Counted from the first letter of the stretch, positions 50,137 through 59,984 are shown. The stretch: DNA of 64,000 nucleotides from Alcanivorax sp. (GCA_022449455.1 JAKUPL010000004.1:62001-126000), one strand, 5' to 3'. Notes: generated by a model not told the origin, from the sequence alone. Numbers and translations: made by a program.

Positions 50137-51945
50137 CTAGCGGCTGGCGCGCTTGCGCTCGGTCTCGGTGAGCAGCTTCTTGCGCAGGCGCAGGTAGTTG
50201 GGGGTTACTTCCACCAGTTCATCGTCCTCGATGAAGTCCAGGGCCTGCTCCAGGCTGAACCGCACCGGCGGCGTGAGAATCACGTTCTCGTCGGTGCCGG
50301 AGGCGCGCATGTTGGTGAGCTGCTTGCCCTTGGTGGGGTTCACCACCAGGTCGTTGCCCCGGCTGTGAATGCCGATCAGCTGGCCTTCGTACACTTCCAC
50401 GTTGGGGTCGATCAGCATGCGGCCGCGCTCCTGCAGGTTGAACAGGGCGAACGCCAGCACCTTGCCTTTCACCATGGACACCAGCACGCCGTTGTTGCGC
50501 TGGGCCATGTCGCCGGGCTTGTAGTCACCGTAGTGGCTGAAGGTGCTGTTGAGGATGCCGGTGCCGGAAGTGAGGGTCAGGAACAGGCTGCGGAAGCCGA
50601 TCAGGCCGCGGCTGGGCACCACGAAGGTGAGGCGCACCCGGCCCTTGCCGTCCGGTTCCATGTTGGTCATCTCGCCGCGGCGCAGGCCCAGTTGCTCCAT
50701 GATGGCGCCCTGATGCTGCTCTTCCACGTCGGCCATGACGTTTTCGTAGGGCTCCTGCTTCTGGCCGTCCACTTCGCGCACGATTACCTGCGGGCGGCCC
50801 ACCGCCAGCTCGAAGCCTTCACGGCGCATGTTCTCGATCAGCACCGACAGGTGCAGCTCGCCGCGACCGGAAACGCGGAACTGGTCGGCGCTGCCGGTCT
50901 CTTCCACGCGCAGCGCCACGTTGTGCTTGAGCTCCGCTTCCAGGCGCTCGCGGATCTGGCGGCTGGTGACGAACTTGCCGTCCTGGCCGGCGAACGGCGA
51001 GGTGTTGACGTGGAACACCATGCTCACGGTGGGCTCGTCCACGGTCAGCGCCGGCAGCGCCTCCACGTTGTTCGGGTCGCACAGGGTGTCGGAGATGTCC
51101 AGCGGGTCCATGCCGGTGACGCAGACGATGTCGCCGGCGCCGGCGTCCTGCACGTCCACCCGCTCCAGGCCGTGGTAGCCCATGATCTGCAGCACCCGGC
51201 CGTTACGCACGGCGCCTTCCCGGTCGATGATCTTGACCTGGGAGTTGGCCTTGACCTTGCCGCGCTTGATGCGGCCGATGCCGATCACGCCCAGGTAGCT
51301 GTTGTAGTCCAGGGAGGAGATCTGCATCTGGAACGGGCCGTCCTGGTCCACTTCCGGCGCCGGCACGCGCTCGATGATGGTGTCGAACAGGGCGGTCATG
51401 TCGTCGCCCAGGGTGTCCGGCTCCATGCCGGCGATGCCGTTCAGGGCGGAGGCATAGACCACCGGGAAGTCGAGCTGCTCGTCGCTGGCGCCGAGGGTGT
51501 CGAACAGGTCGAACACCTGGTCGATGACCCAGTCCGGGCGGGCGCCGGGGCGGTCGATCTTGTTGACCACAACGATCGGCTTGAGGCCGGCGTTGAAGGC
51601 TTTCTGGGTCACGAAGCGGGTTTGCGGCATGGGGCCGTCCACCGCGTCCACCAGCAGCAGTACGGAATCGACCATCGACATCACCCGTTCCACCTCGCCG
51701 CCGAAGTCGGCGTGGCCAGGGGTGTCGACGATGTTGATGCGGTAGTCGCCGTACTTGAGGGCGGTGTTCTTGGAAAGGATGGTGATGCCCCGTTCCTTTT
51801 CCAGGTCGTTGGAGTCCATCACTCGTTCGACGTCGCCGGCGCGGTCTCCCAGAGTGCCGGACTGTTGCAACAGCTTGTCCACCAGGGTGGTCTTGCCGTG
51901 GTCAACGTGGGCGATGATGGCGATATTGCGCAGGCGTTCAATCAC
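50137..51945 (-). CDS. typA: Ribosome-associated GTPase TypA/BipA
   Basis: A 602-residue translational GTPase acting in ribosome assembly and stress adaptation. G motifs are [15 protein letters not shown] (G1), [10 protein letters not shown] (G2), [11 protein letters not shown] (G3) and [11 protein letters not shown] (G4); EF-Tu domain 2 and EF-G domain III/V-like regions follow, ending in the BipA-specific C-terminal domain with [12 protein letters not shown]. The start was set at the GTG at 51945, which gives the family-standard M-I-E-R-L-R-N-I-A; a TTG at 51969 with a good GGAGG is an equally possible start adding eight residues. Confidence 0.96.
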   Translation of the reverse strand: MIERLRNIAIIAHVDHGKTTLVDKLLQQSGTLGDRAGDVERVMDSNDLEKERGITILSKNTALKYGDYRINIVDTPGHADFGGEVERVMSMVDSVLLLVDAVDGPMPQTRFVTQKAFNAGLKPIVVVNKIDRPGARPDWVIDQVFDLFDTLGASDEQLDFPVVYASALNGIAGMEPDTLGDDMTALFDTIIERVPAPEVDQDGPFQMQISSLDYNSYLGVIGIGRIKRGKVKANSQVKIIDREGAVRNGRVLQIMGYHGLERVDVQDAGAGDIVCVTGMDPLDISDTLCDPNNVEALPALTVDEPTVSMVFHVNTSPFAGQDGKFVTSRQIRERLEAELKHNVALRVEETGSADQFRVSGRGELHLSVLIENMRREGFELAVGRPQVIVREVDGQKQEPYENVMADVEEQHQGAIMEQLGLRRGEMTNMEPDGKGRVRLTFVVPSRGLIGFRSLFLTLTSGTGILNSTFSHYGDYKPGDMAQRNNGVLVSMVKGKVLAFALFNLQERGRMLIDPNVEVYEGQLIGIHSRGNDLVVNPTKGKQLTNMRASGTDENVILTPPVRFSLEQALDFIEDDELVEVTPNYLRLRKKLLTETERKRASR

Positions 51946-52316
51946 AGATTGTGGCTCCGTAGGGATCAAAGTGCCTCCGGCCGGTCAACGGCGGCGGGCC
52001 GTGCAGGGGCAACGGCAAAGGGGGAGGCGGGCAAATAGGCGGCGCATTGTACAGTCCCTTCGCCCGATGAAGCCACCAATACACCGTGACACCGCCAAAG
52101 TGGCCGGTTTCGTGGCAGAATAGGCGGCCGTTCGGTGCCGGATCTACCAATGCAATTTTTTGCTCCGAATGGTGGCCCGGTGTCGGGCAGTTTTGACAAC
52201 TATTTGCGTCCCGGGGGCGGTTTCGGTGCGCCGGGGCGGTGACATTGGGGCCCCGTTGTTGGACCATGTGCGGCGGTCGCGGCACCCTCGCCGAAGGATT
52301 GGAATAAGGCTGACAA
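51946..52316. other. Divergent intergenic region between typA and the inactive-transglutaminase gene
   Basis: About 370 bp without a gene. A -10-like TACAAT on the minus strand (52046-52051) could serve typA, but its -35 is poor. I see no RNA gene or repeat here. Confidence 0.45.
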
Positions 52317-53855
52317 ATGCGTTCTGTTAAATTGCACGCCCGCCTGCTGGCGCTGTTTCTTCTGGTACTGGGCGGCGGCAGTATTGCTTACCAGATTTTC
52401 ATTCAGAAGGTGCCGGTAACCGAGAGCGAGAGCGATCCGGTCTGGGTGGTGGACACCCAGGTGTCGTTCCAGGCGCGCCCCAATACCCCGATCAAGGCGC
52501 GCATGTACGTGCCGCCGCTGGCCAGCGGCTTCACCGCCCTCAACGAAAGCTTTATCTCCAACAATTACGGCGTCAATGTGAACCGGGAAAACGGCAACCG
52601 GCTGGTGACCTGGTCGGCGCGCCGTGGCGAGGGCCAGCAGAACCTCTACTACCGGTTGATGATCACCGCCCGCTACGCGGAGCCGGCGCCGCTGCCGGAG
52701 AACGGACCGCAATTCCGCCCCAGCCCGGCGCTGGAAGGCGCCGAGCGGGTGGCCGCGGACGCGCTGTTGGCGCCGATCCGCCAGCACTCCGCCGATGTGG
52801 AAACCTTCATCAGCGAAACCATCAAGCGGGTCAACAACGAAGACAGCGACAACGTGCGCCTGCTGCTGGGCGGCGATCACACCGACGAGAACAAGGCCAA
52901 GGTGGTGGACCTGCTGCTGGCGGTGGCGCACATTCCCGCCGAGCCGGTGCACACGCTCAAACTGGAAGAATCCAACAGCCAGCAGCCGGAGCTGTGGCTG
53001 CGCAGCTTCAACGGCCAGAACTGGCTGTATTTCAACCCGGTGGACGGCCGCCAGGGCCTGCCCCAGGACCGGCTGGTGTGGTGGAGCGGCGACAAGCCGC
53101 TGCTGACCCTGGAGGGTGCCCGCAACTCCCGGGTGTCGTTCAGCGTGCACCGCAACGAGATGAGCGCCCTGCGGCTGGCGCAGACCCTGCGCTCCCAGGA
53201 CGCCTCCAGCTTTATCGATTACTCGCTCTATGAACTGCCGGTGCCGTCCCAGCAGCTGTTCCGGGTGCTGATGATGATTCCGGTGGGCGTGCTGCTGGTG
53301 CTGCTGATCCGGTCGCTGGTCGGCATGGAGACCCTGGGTACCTTCACGCCGGTGCTGATCGCCCTGGCGTTCCGCGAAACCCAGGTGATCTGGGGCGTAT
53401 TGCTGTTCACCTTCATCACCGCCATCGGCCTGTCGGTGAGGGGCTATCTGGAACACCTGAAGTTGCAGTTATTGGCGCGGCTGTCGGTGGTGCTGACCTT
53501 CGTGGTGATCATGATCGGCCTGATCAGCCTGATGACCTACAAGCTGGGGCTCTCCACCGGCCTGTCGGTGGCGCTGTTCCCGATGGTGATTCTGACCATG
53601 GTGATCGAGCGCGTCTCCATCGTCTGGGAAGAGCGCGGCGGCGTGCAGTCGCTCAAGGTCGCCCTGGGTACCCTGGTGGCGGCGGTGCTGTGCCATCTGC
53701 TGATGGTCTGGAAGCCGCTGGTCTACTTCGTGTTCACCTTCCCGGGCGTGCTGATGATCCTGGCGTCGGTGATGGTGTTCATGGGTCACTACCGGGGCTA
53801 CCGCCTGATGGAACTGGTGCGCTTCCGGGCCATGACCGAGCAGGGTGAACGCTGA
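52317..53855 (+). CDS. Inactive transglutaminase fused to seven membrane helices
   Basis: A 512-residue membrane protein. An N-terminal helix (about 8-28) anchors a periplasmic domain resembling an inactive transglutaminase (about 35-300, with WVVDTQVSFQARPNTPIKAR and LRSFNGQNWLYFNPVDGRQG). Seven C-terminal helices follow (about 315-500, starting LFRVLMMIPVGVLLVLLIRS and including FRETQVIWGVLLFTFITAIG). This architecture (PF14400 plus PF14402) is found with an ATP-grasp ligase, here the next gene with a 1-bp overlap. The pair has been tied to osmotic-stress and periplasmic protease control in other proteobacteria, often with a retropepsin-like protease gene, which is missing here. Confidence 0.88.
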   Translation: MRSVKLHARLLALFLLVLGGGSIAYQIFIQKVPVTESESDPVWVVDTQVSFQARPNTPIKARMYVPPLASGFTALNESFISNNYGVNVNRENGNRLVTWSARRGEGQQNLYYRLMITARYAEPAPLPENGPQFRPSPALEGAERVAADALLAPIRQHSADVETFISETIKRVNNEDSDNVRLLLGGDHTDENKAKVVDLLLAVAHIPAEPVHTLKLEESNSQQPELWLRSFNGQNWLYFNPVDGRQGLPQDRLVWWSGDKPLLTLEGARNSRVSFSVHRNEMSALRLAQTLRSQDASSFIDYSLYELPVPSQQLFRVLMMIPVGVLLVLLIRSLVGMETLGTFTPVLIALAFRETQVIWGVLLFTFITAIGLSVRGYLEHLKLQLLARLSVVLTFVVIMIGLISLMTYKLGLSTGLSVALFPMVILTMVIERVSIVWEERGGVQSLKVALGTLVAAVLCHLLMVWKPLVYFVFTFPGVLMILASVMVFMGHYRGYRLMELVRFRAMTEQGER

Positions 53856-54850
53856 TGTTCGGCATCCAGACCTGGAAAGCCCTGCGGCGCCGGGGCGTGA
53901 TGGGCATCAACCAGCGCAACGGCGACTACGTGCTGATGTACAACGACCGCCGGCTGTACCCGCTGGTGGACGACAAGATCCGCACCAAGAAGATGGCGCT
54001 GGACGCCGGGATTCAGGTGCCGGACATGTACGGCATCGTCGACACCGAGCAAGGCATCAGCAAGCTGGAGCGCATCGTCGAGACCCACGGCGACTTCGTG
54101 ATCAAGCCGTCCCAGGGCGCCGGCGGTGACGGCATCCTGGTGATCTCGGACCGCTTCGAAGGCTATTACCGCACCGCCTCCGGGCGCATGGTCAGCCCCG
54201 AGGAACTGGAATTCCACATCTCCGGCATCATCTCCGGCCTCTATTCCCTGGGCGGCCACCGTGACCGCGCCCTGATCGAGTACCGGGTGCGCTCCACGGA
54301 CCTGTTCGACCGCATCAGCATCGGCGGCGTGCCGGACGTGCGCATCATCGTGCTGCAGGGCTACCCGGTGGCCGCCATGCTGCGCCTGCCCACCCGCCAG
54401 TCCGACGGCAAGGCCAACCTGCACCAGGGCGCCATCGGCGTGGGCGTGGACATCGCCACCGGCGTCACCCTGAGTGGCACCTGGCACAACCTGAAAATCG
54501 ACCGTCACCCGGACACCGCCCACCCGGTGGCCGGCGTGCAGGTGCCGGACTGGCAGGAATGCCTGGCGCTGGCGGCGCGCTGCTACGACCTCACCGGCCT
54601 GGGCTACCTGGGCGTGGACCTGGTGATGGACAAGCACAAGGGGCCGCTGATGCTGGAGCTCAACGCGCGGCCGGGGCTGAACATTCAGATCGCCAATGAC
54701 GACGGCCTGCTGCGCCGCTGCCAGATCATCGAGAAGCACATCGAGCAACGCGGTGCCAAGGCCGGCACCGAGGAAACCGCCCGCCGCGTGGCGCGCTCCA
54801 AGCAGTGGTTCGCCGTGCCGGATCTGCCGGAGGCGCCCAGCGCCCCCTGA
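53855..54850 (+). CDS. Alpha-L-glutamate ligase-like ATP-grasp protein (RimK-related)
   Basis: A 331-residue cytoplasmic ATP-grasp enzyme. ATP-binding features are FVIKPSQGAGGDGILVI, and the metal-binding end is GPLMLELNARPGLNIQIAN. The family (TIGR02291, related to RimK) is predicted to ligate amino acids, possibly glutamate, to a peptide or other acceptor; no substrate is proven. The ATG overlaps the stop of the preceding membrane protein gene by 1 base (TGATG arrangement), so they are coupled and probably act together. Confidence 0.88.
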   Translation: MFGIQTWKALRRRGVMGINQRNGDYVLMYNDRRLYPLVDDKIRTKKMALDAGIQVPDMYGIVDTEQGISKLERIVETHGDFVIKPSQGAGGDGILVISDRFEGYYRTASGRMVSPEELEFHISGIISGLYSLGGHRDRALIEYRVRSTDLFDRISIGGVPDVRIIVLQGYPVAAMLRLPTRQSDGKANLHQGAIGVGVDIATGVTLSGTWHNLKIDRHPDTAHPVAGVQVPDWQECLALAARCYDLTGLGYLGVDLVMDKHKGPLMLELNARPGLNIQIANDDGLLRRCQIIEKHIEQRGAKAGTEETARRVARSKQWFAVPDLPEAPSAP

Positions 54851-54928
54851 TCCGCCCGGCGCATTAAGTTTTTATTAAGGCAGGCGACGTAACGTCGGCG
54901 CGTTATCGGCCGACAAATTGTTTTCGTC

Positions 54929-56767
54929 ATGACGCCTGCCTCCCCCCGCGCCGGGTTTCCCGGGCTGTTTTTCGTGCTCAACTACCTGCTGTTGCTGGCG
55001 GTGGGGCTGTACATTGGCCATGGCCAGTGGCTGCCGCCGAAGGACGGGGTCGCCGTCCTGTTTCTGGTCGCCGCTCTGGCCGGCTACAGCGCCTTGTATC
55101 TGCTGCCCGCCTGGCTGCTCACCATGCTCTGTCATCGCTGGCCGGGTCCGCGCCCGGCGCGCTGGCTGGCGGTGGCGCTGGCCTCCGCCACCCTGTTGCT
55201 GCTGCTGGTGGACAGCCAGATCTATCGTCTTTACGGCTTCCACATCAACGGTTTCGTCTGGAATCTGCTGATCACCCCGGGCGGCATCGACTCCATGGGC
55301 GGCGGTGACGGTATGACCCTGACCGTGGCGCTGATCGCCCTGGCGGTGGTGGGCCTGGAGGTGGGGCTGATGGCCCTGGTCCGGCGCCGGCGGCCCCCGA
55401 GGCTGCGCTGGCGCTGGGTGCTGGCGGGCCTGCTGCTGTGCATGGCCGGCGAGCGGGTGGCCTACGGGCTCAGCGATCTGGACGCCTACCGACCGGTGCT
55501 CAATGCCGCCCGGGCGGTGCCTTTTTATCAGCCGGCGACCTTCGAGAGCCTGGCCCGGGATCTGGGCTATACGCCGGCGCCGCGCACGGCGCTGTCGGTG
55601 TCCGCCGATGGGCCGCTCAACTATCCGTTGCACCCCCTGTCCGTGGCCGCCGACGCGCCGTCGCCCAACATCCTGGTGCTGGTGGCGGAATCCCTGCGCG
55701 CGGACATGCTGACGCCGGAGATCATGCCCAATCTTTGGCGCTTCGCCGAGCGCCACGGGCGCCGCTACACCGACCATATGAGCGGCGGCAACGGCACCCG
55801 CATGGGCATCTTTTCCCTGTTCTACGGGTTGCCCGGCAACTACTGGTTTCCGTTTCTGGAAAGCCGCCGGCCGCCGGTGCTGATCAGTGAGCTGCAGAGG
55901 CGGGATTATCGCCTCGGGCTCTACACCAGCGCCCGCTTCAGCTATCCGGAGTTCGACCGCACCGTGTTCGCCTCGGTGCCGTCCTCGGCCATGGTCAGTG
56001 ACGATCAGGGCCCCGGCTGGCGCCGCGATCGGCGCAATGTGGACCGGCTGCTGGATTTTATTGGCGATGACCAGCCGCGCCCGTTCTTCGGCTTCATGTT
56101 CTTCGAGTCGCCCCATGCCCGCTATTACTTCCCCGAGGAGAGCGTGATCCGGCCGGATTATCTGCGCGAGCTGAACTACGCCACCATGGACGTACATCAG
56201 GACATGCCGGGCATCCTGAACCGCTATATCAATTCGGTGCACCACCTGGATCAGCAATTGGGGCGGGTGCTGGACCGGCTGGAGCGCGACGGGCGCCTGG
56301 ACGACACGCTGGTGGTGGTCACCGGTGACCACGGCGAGGAATTCATGGAGCACGGGCGCTGGGGCCACAACTCCGCCTTCCACGACGAACAGGTGCGCGT
56401 GCCCCTGGTGGTGGCCGGCGCGGGTATCACGCCGGCGGTGGTGGAACGGCCCACCAGCCACCTGGACGTGGCGCCGACCCTGTTGCGGCGGCTGGGGGTC
56501 GCCAACCCGTCCGCCGACTTCGCCGTGGGGGTGCCGCTGGACCAGGCGCGGCCGGGCCGTTACCGGCTGGCCGCCAGTTGGGACGCGGTGGCCTACCTGG
56601 GGCCGGACTACAAGGTGGCGATGCCGATGAACGCCGGTGGCCTGAGCGAAATGAGCGTGGCCCGGGCCGGCGACGAACCGGTGGTGGACGCCGACGCGGT
56701 GATGGTGCGGGTGCGTGACCCGCTGGCGCGGGTGCTGGAGGACATGTCCCGTTTTTATCGACGGTGA
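54929..56767 (+). CDS. YejM/PbgA-like inner-membrane protein with DUF3413 and sulfatase-fold domains
   Basis: A 612-residue protein. Five N-terminal helices (about 10-185, with FFVLNYLLLLAVGLYIGHGQ) form the DUF3413 region and are followed by a periplasmic alkaline-phosphatase/sulfatase fold (about 235-560). Motifs are ILVLVAESLRADMLTPEIMP, MSGGNGTRMGIFSLFYGLPG and VVVTGDHGEEFMEHGRWGHN. In E. coli YejM (PbgA/LapC, 586 residues) regulates LPS synthesis by controlling LapB/FtsH rather than acting as an enzyme. Length and domain order fit YejM. Several metal-binding residues appear kept, so a phosphatase or transferase activity is not excluded. Confidence 0.85.
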   Translation: MTPASPRAGFPGLFFVLNYLLLLAVGLYIGHGQWLPPKDGVAVLFLVAALAGYSALYLLPAWLLTMLCHRWPGPRPARWLAVALASATLLLLLVDSQIYRLYGFHINGFVWNLLITPGGIDSMGGGDGMTLTVALIALAVVGLEVGLMALVRRRRPPRLRWRWVLAGLLLCMAGERVAYGLSDLDAYRPVLNAARAVPFYQPATFESLARDLGYTPAPRTALSVSADGPLNYPLHPLSVAADAPSPNILVLVAESLRADMLTPEIMPNLWRFAERHGRRYTDHMSGGNGTRMGIFSLFYGLPGNYWFPFLESRRPPVLISELQRRDYRLGLYTSARFSYPEFDRTVFASVPSSAMVSDDQGPGWRRDRRNVDRLLDFIGDDQPRPFFGFMFFESPHARYYFPEESVIRPDYLRELNYATMDVHQDMPGILNRYINSVHHLDQQLGRVLDRLERDGRLDDTLVVVTGDHGEEFMEHGRWGHNSAFHDEQVRVPLVVAGAGITPAVVERPTSHLDVAPTLLRRLGVANPSADFAVGVPLDQARPGRYRLAASWDAVAYLGPDYKVAMPMNAGGLSEMSVARAGDEPVVDADAVMVRVRDPLARVLEDMSRFYRR

Positions 56768-56842
56768 TGGCCCCGTGATTTGAGGGCCCGGGATTTGCTA
56801 TACTCTGCCGCCCAAATTTTGAGCAACGCGCTGAGCAGAGTT

Positions 56843-57946
56843 ATGTCCGAGGCCGCAACCCCGATCGCCCACCCCGAACCCCTCCAGCGCCGCGCCGTGG
56901 CGCTGGTGTCCGGCGGGCTGGATTCCATGCTGGCGGTGAAGGTGATGCAGGAGCAGGGCATCCACGTGGAAGGGGTGAATTTCTTCACCGGCTTTTGCGT
57001 GGAAGGCCACACTCACGCCATCCGCAAGAAGGATCAGGACAAGAACAAGCGCAACAACGCTCTCTGGGTCGCCGAGAAGCTGGGTATCAAGCTGCACATC
57101 GTGGACATCTCCGAGGAGTACAAGGATGTGGTGCTCAATCCCAAGCACGGCTACGGCGCCAACCTGAACCCCTGCCTGGACTGCAAGATCTTCATGGTCA
57201 ACCAGGCCACCCTGATGCTCAACAAGGCCCGCGAGCTGGCCGGCGAGAAGGGCTTCGACTTCATCGTCACCGGCGAGGTGGTGGGCCAGCGGCCGAAGAG
57301 CCAGCGCAAGGAAACCATGCCCATCATCAGCAGCGAGTCCGGCGCCGACGACCGGCTGCTGCGCCCGCTGAGCGCGCGCAACCTGCCGGAAACCCTGCCC
57401 GAACGTGAAGGCTGGGTGGATCGGGAACAGCTTTTCGACTTCTCCGGCCGTAACCGCAAGCCGCAGATGGCGCTGGCCAAACGCTTCGGCCTGGAGGAAT
57501 ACGCCCAGCCCGCCGGCGGTTGCTGCTTCCTCACCGACGAGTCCTACTCCAACAAGCTGGCCGACCTGTGGCGTGCCCGCAACGAGCGCCGCTATGAGCT
57601 GGACGACATCATGCTGCTGAAGGTGGGCCGCCATATCCGCCCGGCTCGGCACTACAAGCTGATCATCAGCCGGGAGGAGGGCGAAAACCGCTTCCTGGAA
57701 GGCTACCGCTACCAGTTCACCAGCCTGACCACGGCCAGCTGCCCGGGGCCCCTGGCCCTGGTGGACGGGGTGTTCGAATCCGACGACGAGCTGCGCCAGG
57801 CCGCCGCCATCGTGGCGCGCTACTCCAAGGGCCGCGCCGACGACGAAGTGGTGGTGGAAGTGAAGGAACCCGGTGGCGTGGCCCGGGAAGTGGCGGTGGC
57901 CCCGGCACGGCCGGACCAGATCCCGCTGCACTGGAATGTGGGCTGA
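56843..57946 (+). CDS. PP-loop ATPase, tRNA thiouridylase-like (ThiI/MnmA/TtuA-like), with a C-terminal DUF814-like region
   Basis: A 367-residue protein predicted to adenylate and thiolate a tRNA base. The PP-loop is LVSGGLDSMLAVKVM near residue 25. Conserved cysteines occur as NPCLDCKIFM (CxxC) and GGCCFLTDESY, together with VTGEVVGQRPKSQ, the arrangement of Fe-S-dependent thiolases such as TtuA. It lacks the THUMP and rhodanese domains of E. coli ThiI. The C-terminal part (about 270-365, KVGRHIRPARHYKLIISREE) resembles a DUF814/NFACT-R-type RNA-binding domain. The ATG at 56843 lies 40 bp after a TATACT element. It is 3 bp upstream of a TusA-like gene, the likely sulfur donor. In Pseudomonas thiI lies at the comparable place near typA and glnA. 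Confidence 0.75.
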   Translation: MSEAATPIAHPEPLQRRAVALVSGGLDSMLAVKVMQEQGIHVEGVNFFTGFCVEGHTHAIRKKDQDKNKRNNALWVAEKLGIKLHIVDISEEYKDVVLNPKHGYGANLNPCLDCKIFMVNQATLMLNKARELAGEKGFDFIVTGEVVGQRPKSQRKETMPIISSESGADDRLLRPLSARNLPETLPEREGWVDREQLFDFSGRNRKPQMALAKRFGLEEYAQPAGGCCFLTDESYSNKLADLWRARNERRYELDDIMLLKVGRHIRPARHYKLIISREEGENRFLEGYRYQFTSLTTASCPGPLALVDGVFESDDELRQAAAIVARYSKGRADDEVVVEVKEPGGVAREVAVAPARPDQIPLHWNVG

Positions 57947-57949
57947 ATC

Positions 57950-58198
57950 ATGACCGAAACCGTTCACGATCTGGATGTACGCCGTCAGTTGTGCCCCATT
58001 CCGGTGATCAAAACCCAGAACCGGGTGAATCAACTGGCGCAAGGGGACGTGCTGCGGGTAACCTGCACGGACCCCGGCGCGCTCAACGATATTCCCGCCT
58101 GGTGCCGCATCAACGGCCATGAAGTGCTGGAAACGCGGCGCGAGGACCACGAAGTGGTGATCACCCTCAAAGTGGGGGAGCCTTCGGTTGCACTTTAA
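57950..58198 (+). CDS. TusA-like sulfurtransferase / sulfur carrier
   Basis: An 82-residue TusA-fold protein. The sulfur-carrying Cys is in the CPxP motif (RRQLCPIPVIKTQ), followed by typical GDVLRVTCTDPGALNDIPAW. It would pass persulfide sulfur to an acceptor, most probably the PP-loop enzyme encoded 3 bp upstream. The stop codon lies within an NtrC site of the glnA promoter, so the glnA control region begins inside this gene. Confidence 0.9.
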   Translation: MTETVHDLDVRRQLCPIPVIKTQNRVNQLAQGDVLRVTCTDPGALNDIPAWCRINGHEVLETRREDHEVVITLKVGEPSVAL

Positions 58199-58205
58199 TG
58201 GTGCG
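58189..58205 (+). promoter_or_regulatory. NtrC binding site 1 (enhancer) of glnA
   Basis: TGCACTTTAATGGTGCG matches the NtrC consensus TGCAC-N5-TGGTGC at all specified positions. Its centre is about 126 bp before the predicted transcription start. Confidence 0.88.
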
Positions 58206-58219
58206 TACCACGTAAGCGG

Positions 58220-58236
58220 TGCACCATATCAGTGCT
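58220..58236 (+). promoter_or_regulatory. NtrC binding site 2 of glnA
   Basis: TGCACCATATCAGTGCT keeps the GCAC...GTGC dyad. Its centre is 31 bp from site 1, about three helical turns, the same spacing as the two strong sites at E. coli glnAp2. Confidence 0.82.
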
Positions 58237-58296
58237 TTTGGGCCCGGCACGGTGCGGTTTGCGGTCCCAAAGGGCCGTAATGCGCCAAAAAAGGGC

Positions 58297-58312
58297 TGGC
58301 ACAATAATTGCT
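58297..58312 (+). promoter_or_regulatory. Sigma-54 promoter of glnA
   Basis: TGGCAC-AATAA-TTGCT is a perfect -24/-12 element (GG and GC separated by 10 bp). Transcription should start near 58323, about 85 bp before the glnA ATG. Confidence 0.92.
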
Positions 58313-58408
58313 CCCTGTTGGTGTGCAGATAGAATACCGGTTTTTCGCGTGTCCGCGCTGCGGCGGCGAGCAGCCAGAAACATACCCGTTCCAGGAGGAC
58401 GCTCAACA

Positions 58409-59815
58409 ATGTCTGAAAAGACGCTGAAACTGATCAAAGATAACGACGTGAAGTGGGTGGACCTGCGTTTTACCGACAGCCGTGGTAAGGAGCAGCACGT
58501 GACCCTGCCGGTGGGCGAAATCGACGACGATTTCTTCCAGGACGGCAAGATGTTCGACGGCTCCTCCATCGCCGGTTGGAAAGGCATCAACGAATCCGAC
58601 ATGATCCTCATGCCGGAAGACGAAACCGCGGTTCTCGACCCGTTCACCGACGTGGCCACTCTGAACCTGCGCTGCAACATCGTTGAGCCCGCCACCATGC
58701 AGGGTTACGAGCGCGACCCGCGTTCCGTGGCGCTGCGCGCCGAGGAATACCTGAAGTCCACCGGTATCGCCGACAGCGCCCTGTTCGGTCCGGAGCCGGA
58801 ATTCTTCGTGTTCGATTCCGTGCAGTGGAAGTCCGACATGTCCGGCTCCATGTACAACATCTACTCCGAAGAAGCGGCCTGGGTGTCCGCCGATGAGTTC
58901 GAGAAGAACAACATCGGTCACCGTCCCGGCGTGAAAGGCGGCTACTTCCCGGTTCCCCCGGTGGACAGCCTGCACGACCTGCGTGGCGCCATGTGCGCGG
59001 CCATGGAGCAGATGGGTCTGGAAATCGAAGTGCACCACCACGAAGTGGGCACCGCCGGCCAGTGCGAGATCGGTGTGGGCGCCAACACCCTCACCAAGAA
59101 AGCCGACGAAGTACAGATCCTCAAGTACTGCGTGCACAACGTGGCCCACGCCTACGGCAAAACCGCCACCTTCATGCCCAAGCCGCTGATCGGTGACAAC
59201 GGTTCCGGTATGCACGTGCACATGTCCCTGGCGAAAGACGGCAAGAACCTGTTCGCCGGTGACGAGTACGCCGGTCTGTCCGAGGAAGCGCTGTTCTACA
59301 TCGGCGGTGTGATCAAGCACGCCCGCGCGCTGAACGCCTTCACCAACGGTTCCACCAACTCCTACAAGCGTCTGGTGCCCGGTTTCGAGGCTCCGGTAAT
59401 GCTGGCGTACTCCGCCCGTAACCGGTCCGCGTCCATCCGGATTCCGTGGGTGAGCAACCCGAAAGCGCGTCGTATCGAGACCCGCTTCCCGGATCCCTCC
59501 GCCAACCCGTACCTGTGCTTCGCGGCGCTGATGATGGCCGGCCTGGACGGCATCAAGAACAAGATCCACCCGGGCGACGCCATGGACAAGGATCTGTACG
59601 ACCTGCCGGCCGAGGAAGCCAAGGACATCCCGACCGTGGCGCACACCCTGACCATGGCGCTGGACGCCCTGGAGCAGGACAAGGAGTTCCTGATGGCCGG
59701 CGACGTGTTCACCGAGGACATGCTCGACGGTTACATCCAGCTCAAGCGCGACGAAGTGGAGCGCCTGAACATGACTCCGCACCCGGTCGAGTTCGACATG
59801 TACTACAGCTGCTAA
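58409..59815 (+). CDS. glnA: Glutamine synthetase, type I
   Basis: A 468-residue enzyme forming glutamine from glutamate, ammonia and ATP; dodecameric and cytoplasmic. Signatures include [17 protein letters not shown], the metal/ATP region [17 protein letters not shown], and [20 protein letters not shown]. The adenylylation Tyr is kept in [11 protein letters not shown], so GlnE-type covalent control is expected. The ATG at 58409 with CAGGAGG 9 bases upstream is chosen; the longer frame to 58232 would start before the sigma-54 promoter. Nitrogen-limited expression through NtrC is supported by the sites upstream. A strong terminator follows. Confidence 0.98.
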   Translation: MSEKTLKLIKDNDVKWVDLRFTDSRGKEQHVTLPVGEIDDDFFQDGKMFDGSSIAGWKGINESDMILMPEDETAVLDPFTDVATLNLRCNIVEPATMQGYERDPRSVALRAEEYLKSTGIADSALFGPEPEFFVFDSVQWKSDMSGSMYNIYSEEAAWVSADEFEKNNIGHRPGVKGGYFPVPPVDSLHDLRGAMCAAMEQMGLEIEVHHHEVGTAGQCEIGVGANTLTKKADEVQILKYCVHNVAHAYGKTATFMPKPLIGDNGSGMHVHMSLAKDGKNLFAGDEYAGLSEEALFYIGGVIKHARALNAFTNGSTNSYKRLVPGFEAPVMLAYSARNRSASIRIPWVSNPKARRIETRFPDPSANPYLCFAALMMAGLDGIKNKIHPGDAMDKDLYDLPAEEAKDIPTVAHTLTMALDALEQDKEFLMAGDVFTEDMLDGYIQLKRDEVERLNMTPHPVEFDMYYSC

Positions 59816-59837
59816 GCTCCGGCGACGCAGTCACGAA

Positions 59838-59863
59838 AAACCCCGCTCCGGCGGGGTTTTTTT
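59838..59863 (+). terminator. Intrinsic terminator after glnA
   Basis: A CCCCGC/GCGGGG hairpin (loop TCCG) preceded by A5 and followed by T7, about 20 bp after the glnA stop. Confidence 0.92.
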
Positions 59864-59984
59864 ATGGCTCATCGCGGTGGGGCCCGCCGGTGCCGCCGGC
59901 CGGATTTGTGGCACCGGCCCTTTTTTCGAGGCTCGCCAGCCCGCAGAATCAAATCACTACCGCACCGTATCCGGGGAAGGATCC

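Noticed and set aside
50365..52038. A 557-codon plus-strand frame opposite typA
   Set aside because: typA is unmistakable; the frame is its shadow.
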